Below are positions 1-11,280 of a stretch of DNA of 64,000 nucleotides, piece by piece. Made by a program: the position numbers and the translations under genes. The stretch covers positions 40,742,727-40,806,726 of the forward strand of contig OY970824.1 in the NCBI GenBank assembly GCA_963853835.1, in the 5' to 3' direction. Position 1 is the stretch's first letter; the number at the start of each line of letters is the position of its first letter. The notes below the pieces were generated by a model, which was not told the DNA's origin, did not search any database, and saw only the letters and a list, made by a program, of their open reading frames with translations. Source of the stretch: Calendula officinalis (lineage: Eukaryota; Streptophyta; Magnoliopsida; Asterales; Asteraceae).

Positions 1-165
1 AACTTCAACCTCGGCCCGAACTTCAACCTCGGCCCGAACTCCGACCTCGGCCCGAACTCCGACCTCGGCCCGAACATCATCCTCGGCCCGAACTCCGACC
101 TCGGCCCGAACATCATCCTCGGCCCGAACTCCACTTCGGCCCGAACATCCCTCTTCGGCCCGAAC
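1..165 (+). repeat. Partial monomer at left edge (subrepeat part only)
   Basis: The window opens inside a subrepeat run: ttcaacctcggcccgaac twice, then tccgacc and atcatcc versions alternating, ending with a ccctcttcggcccgaac unit before the next core at 166. It matches 23203-23367 base for base as far as I compared, which places the left edge inside a copy of the octamer unit found at 23025-25911. Confidence 0.9.
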
Positions 166-514
166 TCTTCAATATCCAAGATTGTGTGACAAAAGGTGCT
201 ATACTAAAAGATTCATAACTTTCAGCTCGGGTGTCCGCTTCACGCCCACGAGTAACCAAAATAGCTGCTTCATTCGTCACTGCCAAGAACAAGTTCGGCC
301 CGAACTCTTCACTGTTCCCAGCCCGAACATCATTTTCGGCCCGAACTTCAACCTCGGCCCGAACTTCAACCTCGGCCCGAACTCCGACCTCTGCCCGAAC
401 ATCACCCTCGGCCCGAACACCGAACTTCGGCCCGAACACCACTTCGGCCCGAACACCACTTCGGCCCGAACATCCCACTTCGGCCCGAACTCCACTTCGG
501 CCCGAACATCCCTC

Positions 515-532
515 TTCGGCCCGAACTCTTCA
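515..532 (+). repeat. 18-bp direct repeat, left flank of core
   Basis: The sequence ttcggcccgaactcttca ends just inside the core start. The same 18 bases occur at 655-672, 140 bp downstream, on the other side of the core. The pair recurs in essentially every monomer, although many have ttcgaccc in the right-hand copy. The arrangement resembles an insertion flanked by a duplicated target, or simply two subrepeats that bracket the core. Confidence 0.85.
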
Positions 533-654
533 ATATCCAAGATTGTGTAACAAAAGGTGCTAAACTAAAACATTCATAACTTTCAGCTCGGGTGTCCGCT
601 TCACGCCCACGAGTAACCAAAATAGCTGGTTCGTTCGTCACTGCCAAGTACAAG
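527..654 (+). repeat. Representative monomer core (128 bp)
   Basis: This is the non-repetitive part of the monomer, shown here for anchor 592. It runs from tcttcaatatccaagattg through an A-rich stretch (acaaaaggtgct..ctaaaacattcataac), then the anchor, then gagtaaccaaaatagctgg and ttcgttcgtcactgcc, ending in caag before the first ttcggcccgaac. The same 128-bp interval (anchor -65 to +62) recurs in all but two monomer positions, with occasional single-base indels. Main variants are tttcag/tttccg, cattcat/gattcat and gtgtccgttt/atgagcgttt. It has no long open frame that I would call a gene. It could derive from a dispersed element; a database search would be needed to tell. Confidence 0.9.
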
Positions 655-672
655 TTCGGCCCGAACTCTTCA
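655..672 (+). repeat. 18-bp direct repeat, right flank of core
   Basis: This is identical to 515-532. Exchange between the two copies would delete exactly 140 bp and remove the core cleanly. Such a junction is seen at 30900-30917 and at 36771-36788. Confidence 0.85.
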
Positions 673-887
673 CTGTTCCCGGCCCGAACATCATTTTCGG
701 CCCGAACTTCAACCTCGGCCCGAACTTCAACCTCGGCCTGAACTCCGACCTCTGCCCGAACATCACCCTCGGCCCGAACACCGAACTTCGGCCCGAACAC
801 CACTTCGGCCCGAACACCACTTCGGCCCGAACATCCCACTTCGGCCCGAACACCACTTTGGCCCGAACATCCCTCTTCGGCCCGAAC
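655..887 (+). repeat. Representative subrepeat run (17/18/19-bp units)
   Basis: The 233 bp parse completely. There is a 12-bp starter (ttcggcccgaac), a 23-bp unit (tcttcactgttcccgg + cccgaac), then five 18-bp units (atcattt, ttcaacc twice, tccgacc, atcaccc types). These are followed by units of 19, 17, 17, 19, 17 and 19 bp (accgaactt, accactt, accactt, atcccactt, accacttt and atccctctt types). Every unit ends in ggcccgaac or a one-base variant. The 5' units are strictly 18 bp and the 3' units alternate 17 and 19, so the average period stays at 18. Confidence 0.93.
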
Positions 888-3800
888 TCTTCAATATCCA
901 AGATTGTGTGACAAAAGGGGCTATACTAAAACATTCATAACTTTCAGCTCGGGTGTCCGTTTCACGCCCACGAGTAACCAAAATAGCTGGTTCGTTCGTC
1001 ACTGCCAAGAACAAGTTCGGTCCGAACTCTTCACTGTTCCCGGACCGAACTTCATTTTCGGCCCGAACTTCAACCTCGGCCCGAACTTCAACCTCGGCCC
1101 AAACTCCGACCTCTGCCCAAATATCACCCTCGGCCCGAACACCGAACTTCGGCCCGACCACCACTTCGGCCCGAACACCACTTTGACCCGAACATCCCAC
1201 TTCGGCCCGAACACCACTTCGGCCTGAACATCCCTCTTCGGCCCGAACTCTTCAATATCCAAGATTGTGTGACAAAAGGTGCTATACTAAAACATTCATA
1301 ACTTTCCGCTCGGGTGTCCGTTTCACGCCCACGAGTAACCAAAATAGCTAGTTCGTTCGTCACTGCCAAGAACAAGTTCGGCCCGAACTCTTCACTGTTC
1401 CCGGCCCGAACTTCATTTTCGGCCCGAACTTCAACCTCGGCCCGAACTCCGACCTCGGCCCGAACTTCAACCTCAGTCCGAACATCATCCTCGGCCCGAA
1501 CACCGAACTTCAGCCCGAACACCACTTCGGCCCGAACACCACTTAAGCCCGAACACCACTTCGGCCCGAACATCCCTCTACGGCCCGAACTCTTCAATAT
1601 CCAAGATTGTGTGACAAAGGGTGCTATACTAAAACATTCATAACTTTCAGCTCGGGTGTCCGTTTCACGCCCACGAGTAACCAAAATAGCTGGTTCGTTC
1701 ATCACTGCCAAGAACAAGTTCGACCCGAACTCTTAACTGTTCCCGGCCCGAACTTCAACCTCGGCCCGAACTTCAACCTCGGCCCGAACTCTGACCTCGG
1801 CCCGAACTCCGACCTCGGCCCGAACATCATCCTCGACCCGAACACCGAACTTCGGCCTGAACACCACTTCGGCCCGAACATCCCACTTCGGCCCGAACTC
1901 CACTTCGGCCCGAACATCCCTCTTCGGCCCGAACTCTTCAGTATCCAAGATTGTTTGACAAAAGGTTCTATACTAAAACATTCATAACTTTCCGCTCGGG
2001 TGTCCGTTTCACGCCCACGAGTAACCAAAATAGCTGGTTCGTTCGTCACTACCAAGAACAAGTTCGGCCCGAACTCTTCACTGTTCCCGGCCCGAACTTC
2101 ATTTTCGGCCCGAACTTCAACCTCGGCCCGAACTTCAACCTCGGCCCGAACACTGACCTCGGCCCGAACTCCGACCTCGACCCGAACATCATCCTCGACC
2201 CGAACACCGAACTTCGGCCTGAACACCACTTCGGCCCGAACACCACTTCGGCCCGAACATCCCACTTCGGCCCGAACACCACTTCGGACCGAACATCCCT
2301 CTTCGACCCGAACTCTTCAATATCCAAGATTGTGTGACAAAAGGTGATATACAACAACATTCATAACTTTCAGCTCGGGTGTCCGTTTCACGCCCACGAG
2401 TAACCAAAATAGCTGGTTCGTTCGTCACTGCCAAGAACAAGTTCGGCACGAACTCTTCACTGTTCCCGGCCCGAACTTCATTTTCGGCCCGAACTTCAAC
2501 CTCGGCCCGAACTTCAAACTCGGCCCGAACTCCGACCTCGGCCCGAACTCCGACCTCGGCCCGAACATCATCCTCGGCCCGAACTCCGACCTCGGCCCGA
2601 ACATCATCCTCGGCCCGAACTCTACTTCGGCCCGAACATCCCTCTTCGGCCCGAACTCTTCAGTATCCAAGATTGTTTGACAAAAGGTTCCATACTAAAA
2701 CATTCATAACTTTCCGCTCGGGTGTCCGTTTCATGCCCACGAGTAACCAAAATAGCTGGTTCGTTCGTCACTACCAAGAACAAGTTCGGCCCGAACTCTT
2801 CACTGTTCCCGGCCCGAACTTCATTTTCGGCCCGAACTTCAACCTCGGCCCGAACTTCAACCTCGGCCCGAACACTGACCTCGGCCCGAACTCCGACCTC
2901 GACCCGAACATCATCCTCGACCCGAACACCGAACTTCGGCCTGAACACCACTTCGGCCCGAACACCACTTCGGCCCGAACATCCCACTTCGGCCCGAACA
3001 CCACTTCGGCCCGAACATCCCTCTTCGGCCCGAACTCTTCAATATCCAAGATTGTGTGACAAAAGGTGTTATACTAAAACATTCATAACTTTCAGCTCGG
3101 GTGTCCGTTTCACGCCCACGAGTAACCAAAATAGCTGGTTCGTTCGTCACTGCCAAGAACAAGTTCGGTCCGAACTCTTCACTGTTCCCGGACCGAACTT
3201 CATTTTCGGCCCGAACTTCAACCTCGGCCCGAACTTCAACCTCGGCCCAAACTCCGACCTCTGCCCGAACATCACCCTCGGCCCGAACACCGAACTTCGG
3301 CCCGACCACCACTTCGGCCCGAACACCACTTCGGCCCGAACATCCCACTTCGGCCCGAACACCACTTCGGCCTGAACATCCCTCTTCGGCCCGAACTCTT
3401 CAATATCCAAGATTGTGTGACAAAAGGTGCTATACTAAAACATTCATAACTTTCCGCTCGGGTGTCCGTTTCACGCCCACGAGTAACCAAAATAGCTGGT
3501 TCGTTCGTCACTACCAAGAACAAGTTCGGCCCGAACTCTTCACTGTTCCCGGCCCGAACTTCATTTTCCGCCCGAACTTCAACCTCGGCCCGAACTTCAA
3601 CCTCGGCCCGAACACTGACCTCGGCCCGAACTCCGACCTCGACCCGAACATCATCCTCGACCCGAACACCGAACTTCGGCCTGAACACCACTTCGGCCCA
3701 AACACCACTTCGGCCCGAACATCCCACTTCGGCCCGAACACCACTTCGGCCCGAACATCCCTCTTCGACCGAACTCTTCAATATCCAAGATTGTGTGACA

Positions 3801-4117
3801 AAAGGTGATATACAACAACATTCATAACTTTCAGCTCGGGTGTCCGTTTCACGCCCACGAGTAACCAAAATAGCTGGTTCGTTCGTCACTGACAAGAACA
3901 AGTTCGGCACGAACTCTTCACTGTTCCCGGCCCGAACTTCATTTTCGGCCCGAACTTCAACCTCGGCCCGAACTTCAAACGCGGCCCGAACTCCGACCTC
4001 GGCCCGAACTCCGACCTCGGCCCGAACATCATCCTCGGCCCGAACTCCGACCTCGGCCCGAACATCATCCTCGGCCCGAACTCCACTTCGGCCCGAACAT
4101 CCCTCTTCGGCCCGAAC

Positions 4118-7100
4118 TCTTCAATATCCAAGATTGTGTGACAAAAGGTGCTATACTAAAACATTCATAACTTTCAGCTCGGGTGTCCGTTTCACGCCCA
4201 CGAGTAACCAAAATAGCTGATTCGTTCGTCACTGCCAAGAACAAGTTCGACCCGAACTCTTCACTGTTCCCGGCCCGAACTTCATTTTCGGCCCGAACTT
4301 CAACCTCGGCCCGAACTCCGACCTCGGCCCAAACTTCAACCTCAGTCCGAACATCATCCTCGGCCCGAACACCGAACTTCAACCCGAACACCACTTCGGC
4401 CCGAACACCACTTAGGCCCGAACACCACTTCGGCCCGAACATCCCTCTACGGCCCGAACTCTTCAATATCCAAGAATGTGTGACAAAAGGTGCTATACTA
4501 AAACATTCATAACTTTCAGCTCGGGTGTCCGTTTCACGCCCACGAGTAACCAAAATAGCTGATTCGTTCGTCACTGCCAAGAACAAGTTCGACCCGAACT
4601 CTTCACTGTTCCCGGCCCGAACTTCGTTTTCGGCCCGAACTTCATTTTCGGCCCGAACTTCAACCTCGGCCCGAACTGCAACCTCGGCCCGAACTCCGAC
4701 CTCGGCCCGAGCGTCATCCTTGGCCCGAACACCGAACTTCGGCCCGAACACCACTTTGGCCCGAGCACCACTTCGGCCCGAACATCCCACTTCGGCCCGA
4801 ACACCACTTCGGCCCGAACATCCCTCTTCGGCCCGAAGTCTTCAATATCCAAGATTGTGTGACAAAAGGTGCTATACTAAAACATTCATAACTTTCAGCT
4901 CGGGTGTCCGTTTCACGCCCACGAGTAACCAAAATAGCTGGTTCGTTCGTCACTGCCAAGAACAAGTTCGGCCCGAACTCTTCACTGTTCCCGGCCCGAA
5001 CTTCATTTTCGGCCCGAACTTCAACCTCGGCCCGAACTCCGACCTCGGCCCAAACTTCAACCTCAGTCCGAACATCATCCTCGGCCCGAACACCGAACTT
5101 CAACCCGAACACCACTTCGGCCCGAACACCACTTAGGCCCGAACACCACTTCGGCCCGAACATCCCTCTACGGCCCGAACTCTTCAATATCCAAGATTGT
5201 GTGACAAAAGGTGCTATACTAAAACATTCATAACTTTCAGCTCGGGTGTCCGTTTCACGCCCACGAGTAACCAAAATAGCTGGTTCGTTCGTCACTGCCA
5301 AGAACAAGTTCGACCCGAACTCTTCACTGTTCCCGGCCCGAACTTCATTTTCGGCCCGAACTTCAACCTCGGCCCGAACTCCGACCTCGGCCCGAACTTC
5401 AACCTCAGTCCGAACATCATCCTCGGCCCGAACACCGAACTTCAGCCCGAACACCACTTCGGCCCGAACACCACTTAGGCCCGAACACCACTTCGGCCCG
5501 AACATCCCTCTACGGCCCGAACTCTTCAATATCCAAGATTGTGTGACAAAAGGTGATATACTAAAACATTCATAACTTTCAGCTCGGGTGTCCGTTTCAC
5601 GACCACGAGTAACCAAAATAGCTGGTTCGTTCGTCACTGCCAAGAACAAGTTCGACCCGAACTCTTCACTGTTCCCGGCCCGAACTTCGTTTTCGGCCCG
5701 AACTTCAACCTCGGCCCGAACTTCAACCTCGGCCCGAACTCTGACCTCGGCCCGAACTCCGACCTCGGCCCGAACAATATCCTCGACCCGAACACCGAAC
5801 TTCGGCCTGAACACCACTTCGGCCCGAACATCCCACTTCGGCCCGAACATCCCACTTCGGCTCGAACACCACTTCGGCCCGAACATCCCTCTTCGGCCCG
5901 AACTCTTCAATATCCAAGATTGTGTGACAAAAGGTGCTATACTAAAAGATTCATAACTTTCCGCTCGGGTGTCCGTTTCACGCCCACGAGTAACCAAAAT
6001 AGCTGGTTCGTTCGTCACTGCCAAGAACAAGTTCGGCCTGAACTCTTCACTGTTCCCGGCCCGAACTTCATTTTCGGCCCGAACTTCAACCTCGGCCCGA
6101 ACTCCGACCTCGGCCCAAACTTCAACCTCAGTCCGAACATCATCCTCGGCCCGAACCCCGAACTTCAACCCGAACACCACTTCGGCCCGAACACCACTTA
6201 GGCCCGAACACCACTTCGGCCCGAACATCCCTCTACGGCCCGAACTCTTCAATATCCAAGATTGTGTGACAAAAAGGTGCTATACTAAAACATTCATAAC
6301 TTTCAGCTCGGGTGTCCGTTTCATGCCCACGAGTAACCAAAATAGCTGGTTCGTTCGTCACTGCCAAGAACAAGTTCGACCCGAACTCTTCACTGTTCCC
6401 GGCCCGAACTTCGTTTTCGGCCCGAACTTCATTTTCGGCCCGAACTTCAACCTCGGCCCGAACTGCAACCTCGGCCCGAACTCCGACCTCGGCCCGAGCG
6501 TCATCCTTGGCCCGAACACCGAACTTTTGCCCGAACACCACTTTGGCCCGAGCACCACTTCGGCCCGAACATCCCACTTCGGCCCGAACACCACTTCGGC
6601 CCGAACATCCCTCTTCGGCCCGAAGTCTTCAATATCCAAGATTGTGTGACAAAAGGTGCGATACTAAAACATTCATAACTTTCAGCTCGGGTGTCCGTTT
6701 CACGCCCACGAGTAACCAAAATAGCTGGTTCGTTCGTCACTGCCAAGAACAAGTTCGGCCCGAACTCTTCACTGTTCCCGACCCGAACTTCATTTTCGGC
6801 CCGAACTTCAACCTCGGCCCGAACTCCGACCTCGGCCCAAACTTCAACCTCAGTCCGAACATCATCCTCGGCCCGAACACCGAACTTCAACCCGAACACC
6901 ACTTCGGCCCGAACACCACTTAGGCCCGAACACCACTTCGGCCCGAACATCCCTCTACGGCCCGAACTCTTCAATATCCAAGATTGTGTGACAAAAGGTG
7001 CTATACTAAAACATTCATAACTTTCAGCTCGGGTGTCCGTTTCACGCCCACGAGTAACCAAAATAGCTGGTTCGTTCGTCACTGCCAAGAACAAGTTCGA

Positions 7101-8029
7101 CCCGAACTCTTCACTGTTCCCGGCCCGAACTTCATTTTTGGCAACTTCAACCTCGGCCCGAACTCCGACCTCGGCCCGAACTTCAACCTCAGTCCGAACA
7201 TCATCCTCGGCCCGAACACCGAACTTCAGCCCGAACACCACTTCGGCCCGAACACCACTTAGGCCCGAACACCACTTCGGCCCGAACATCCCTCTACGGC
7301 CCGAACTCTTCAATATCCAAGATTGTGTGACAAAAGGTGCTATACTAAAACATTCATAACTTTCAGCTCGGGTGTCCGTTTCACGCCCACGAGTAACCAA
7401 AATAGCTGGTTCGTTCGTCACTGCCAAGAACAAGTTCGACCCGAACTCTTCACTGTTCCCGGCCCGAACTTCGTTTTCGGCCCGAACTTCAACCTCAGCC
7501 CGAACTTCAACCTCGGCCCGAACTCTGACCTCGGCCCGAACTCCGACCTCGGCCCGAACAATATCCTCGACCCGAACACCGAACTTCGGCCTGAACACCA
7601 CTTCGGCCCGAACATCCCACTTCGGCCCGAACATCCCACTTCGGCTCGAACACCACTTCGGCCCGAACATCCCTCTTCGGCCCGAACTCTTCAATATCCA
7701 AGATTGTGTGACAAAAGGTGCTATACTAAAAGATTCATAACTTTCTGCTCGGGTGTCCGTTTCACGCCCACGAGTAACCAAAATAGCTGGTTCGTTCGTC
7801 ACTGCCAAGAACAAGTTCGGCCCGAACTCTTCACTGTTCCCGGCCCGAACTTCATTTTCGGCCCGAACTTCAACCTCGGCCCAAACTCCGACCTCGGCCC
7901 AAACTTCAACCTCAGTCCGAACATCATCCTCGGCCCGAACACCGAACTTCAACCCGAACACCACTTCGGCCCATACACCACTTAGGCCCGAACACCACTT
8001 CGGCCCGAACATCCCTCTACGGCCCGAAC
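4118..8029 (+). repeat. Pentamer (P1-P5) higher-order block 1
   Basis: Anchors and types are 4183 P2, 4525 P3, 4904 P4, 5246 P5, 5588 P1, 5969 P2, 6312 P3, 6691 P4, 7033 P5, 7372 P1 and 7753 P2. P1 (381 bp) has aacaatatcctcgacccg and two atcccac units. P3 (379 bp) has consecutive ttcgtttt and ttcatttt units, tgcaacc, gagcgtcatcc and an end in cccgaagtcttca. P2, P4 and P5 (342 bp) share ctcagtccgaac and accacttaggcccgaac; P5 has cttcagcccg where P2 and P4 have cttcaacccg. The full unit 5588-7371 is 1784 bp and recurs at 12372-14155 and 14156-15939. P2 here has an extra A (gacaaaaagg near 6270), and P5 has a 3-bp deletion (tttttggcaacttc at 7135). Confidence 0.88.
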
Positions 8030-11000
8030 TCTTCAATATCCAAGAATGTGTGACAAAAGGTGCTATACTAAAACATTCATAACTTTCAGCTCGGGTGTCC
8101 GTTTCACGCCCACGAGTAACCAAAATAGCTGGTTCGTTCGTCACTGCCAAGAACAAGTTCGGCCCGAACTCTTCACTGTTCCCGGCCCGAACTTCATTTT
8201 CGGCCCGAACTTCAACCTCGGCCCGAACTTCAACCTCGGCCCAAACTCCGACCTCTGCCCGAACATCACCCTCGGCCCGAACACCGAACTTCGGCCCGAA
8301 CACCACTTCGGCCCGAACACCACTTTGGCCCGAACATCCCACTGCGGCCCGAACACCACTTCGACCCGAACATCCCTCTTCGGCCTGAACTCTTCAATAT
8401 CCAAGATTGTGTGACAAAAGGTGCTATACTAAAACATTCATAACTTTCAGCTCGGGTGTCCGTTTCACGCCCACGAGTAACCAAAATAGCTGGTTCGTTC
8501 GTCACTGCCAAGAACAAGTTCGGCCCCAACTCTTCACTGTTCCCGACCCGAACTTCATTTTCGGCCCGAACTTCAACCTCGGCCCGAACTTCAACCTCGG
8601 CCCGAACTCCGACCTCGGCCCGAACTGCAACCTCAGTCCGAACATCATCCTCGGCCCGAACACCGAACTTCAGCCCGAACACCACTTCGGCCCGAACATC
8701 CCACTTCGGCCCGAACACCACTTCGGCCCGAACATCCCTCTACGGCCCGAACTCTTCAATATCCAAGATTGTGTGACAAAAGGTGCTATAGTAAAACATT
8801 CATAACTTTCAGCTCGGGTGTCCGTTTCACGCCCACGAGTAGCCAAAATAGCTGGTTCGTTCGTCACTGCCAAGAACAAGTTCGGCCCGAACTCTTCACT
8901 GTTCCCGGCCCAAACTTCATTTTCGGCCCGAACTTCAACCTCGGCCCGAACTCCAACCTCGGCCCGAACTCCGACCTCGGCCCGAACTCCGACCTCGGCC
9001 CGAACATCATCCTCGGCCCGAACACCGAACTTCGGCCCGAACACCACTTCGGCCCGAACACCACTTCGGCCCGAACATCCCACTTCGGCCCGAACACCAC
9101 TTCGGCCCGAACATCCCTCTTCGGCCCGAACTCTTCAATATCCAAGATTATGTGACAAAAGGTCCTATACTAAAACATTCATAACTTTCAGCTCGGGTGT
9201 TCGTTTCTCGCCCACGAGTAACCAAAATAGCTGGTTCGTTCGTCACTGCCAAGAACAAGTTCGGCCCGAACTCTTCACTGTTCCCGGCCCGAACTTCAAC
9301 CTCGGCCCGAACTTCAACCTCGGCCCAAACTCCGACCTCTGCCCGAACATCACCCTCGGCCCGAACACCGAACTTCGGCCCGAACACCACTTTGGCCCGA
9401 ACATCCCACTTCGGCCCGAACACCACTTCGACCCGAACATCCCTCTTCGGCCCGAACTCTTCAATATCCAAGATTGTGTGACAAAAGGTGCTATACTAAA
9501 ACATTCATAACTTTCAGCTCGGGTGTCCATTTCACGCCCACGAGTAACCAAAATAGCTGGTTCGTTCGTCACTGCCAAGAACAAGTTCGGCCCGAACTCT
9601 TCACTGTTCCCGACCCGAACTTCATTTTCGGCCGAACTTCAACCTCGGCCCGAACTTCAACCTCGGCCCGAACTCCGACCTCGGCCCGAACTTCAACCTC
9701 AGTCCGAACATCATCCTCGGCCCGAACACCGAACTTCAGCCCGAACACCACTTCGGCTCGAACATCCCACTTCGGTCCGAACACCACTTCGGCCCGAACA
9801 TCCCTCTACGGCCCGAACTCTTCAATATCCAAGATTGTGTGACAAAAGATGCTATACTAAAACATTCATAACTTTCAGCTCGGGTGTCCGTTTCACGCCC
9901 ACGAGTAACCAAAATAGCTGGTTCGTTCGTCACTGCCAAGAACAAGTTCGGCCCGAACTCTTCACTGTTCCTGGCCCGAACTTCATTTTCGGCCCGAACT
10001 TCAACCTCGGCCCGAACTTCAACCTCGGCCCAAACTCCGACCTCTGCCCGAACATCACCCTCGGCCCGAATGCCGAACTTCGGCCCGAACACCACTTCGG
10101 CCCGAACACCACTTTGGCCCGAACATCCCACTTCGGCCCGAACACCACTTTGGCCCGAACATCCCACTTCGGCCCGAACACCACTTCGACCCGAACATCC
10201 CTCTTCGGCCCGAACTCTTCAATATCCAAGATTGTGTGACAAAAGGTGTTATACTAAAACATTCATAACTTTCAGCTCGGGTGTCCGTTTCACGCCCACG
10301 AGTAGCCAAAATAGCTGGTTCGTTTGTCACTGCCAAGAACAAGTTCGACCCGAACTCTTCACTGTTCCCGGCCCGAACTTCGTTTTCGGCCCGAACTTCA
10401 ACCACGGCCCGAACTTCAACCTCGGCCCGAACTCCGACCTCGGCCCGAACTTCAACCTCAGCCCGAACATCGTCGTCGGCCCGAACACCGAACTTCGGCC
10501 CGAGCACCACTTCAGCCCGAATATCCCACTTCGGCCCGAACACCACTTCGGCCCGAACATCCCTCTTGGGCCCGAACTCTTCAATATCCAAGATTGTGTG
10601 ACAAAAGGTGCTATACTAAAACATTCATAACTTTCAGCTCGGATGAGCGTTTCACGCCCACGAGTAACCAAAATAGCTGGTTCGTTCGTCACTGCCAAGA
10701 ACAAGTTCGGCCCGAACTCTTCACTGTTCCCGGCCCGAACTTCATTTTCGGCCCGAACTTCAACCTCGGCCCGAACTGCAACCTCGGCCTGAACTCCGAC
10801 CTCGGCCCGAACGTCATCCTTGGCCCGAACACCGAACTTCGGCCCGAACACCACTTCGGCCCGAGCACCACTTGGGCCCGAACATCCCACTTCGGCCCGA
10901 ACACCACTTCGGCCCGAACATCCCTCTTGGGCCCGAACTCTTCAATATCCAAGATTGTGTGACAAAAGGTGCTATACTAAAACATTCATAACTTTCAGCT

Positions 11001-11280
11001 CGGATGAGCGTTTCACGCCCACGAGTAACCAAAATAGCTGGTTCGTTCGTCACTGCCAAGAACAAGTTCGGCCCGAACTCTTCACTGTTCCCGGCCCGAA
11101 CTTCATTTTCGGCCCGAACTTCAACCTCGGCCCGAACTGCAACCTCGGCCCGAACTCCGACCTCGGCCCGAACGTCATCCTTGGCCCGAACACCGAACTT
11201 CGGCCCGAACACCACTTCGGCCCGAGCACCACTTGGGCCCGAACACCACTTCGGCCCGAACATCCCTCTTCGGCCCGAAG
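8030..11280 (+). repeat. Mixed monomer block M, copy 1 (9 monomers)
   Basis: Anchors are 8095, 8456, 8818, 9197, 9523, 9884, 10281, 10643 and 11004, with lengths 361, 362, 379, 326, 361, 397, 362, 361 and 342. Monomers at 8095, 9197 and 9884 carry the tccgacctctgcccgaac and atcaccc units. Monomers at 10643 and 11004 carry the core variant ggatgagcgtttcacg. The block is repeated at 16598-19865, offset 8568 up to about anchor 8818 and 8585 after it. The 17-bp change is one extra accacttcggccggaac-type unit near 17640 in the second copy. Confidence 0.88.

Larger units (their letters stand above)
166..4117 (+). repeat. Mixed monomer block A (11 monomers)
   Basis: Anchors lie at 231, 592, 953, 1314, 1656, 2000, 2379, 2722, 3101, 3462 and 3840. 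Monomer lengths are 361, 361, 361, 342, 344, 379, 343, 379, 361, 378 and 343. The block is an older or rearranged copy of the region from 23203 to 29946. Offsets are 23202 at first, then 22859 after one monomer present here (anchor 1314) is missing from the other copy, then 22877, then 25764 from anchor 3101, because the other locus carries an extra 2888-bp octamer. Single-base differences are scattered. Cores alternate between tttcag and tttccg before ctcggg. The variant gatatacaaca, replacing gctatactaaa, appears near 2345 and 3805. Confidence 0.88.

Noticed and set aside
622..654. RNA polymerase III B box / tRNA-derived element in the core
   Set aside because: ggttcgttcgt matches only the first six bases of the B-box consensus. 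No A box stands at a suitable distance, and no cloverleaf can be drawn.
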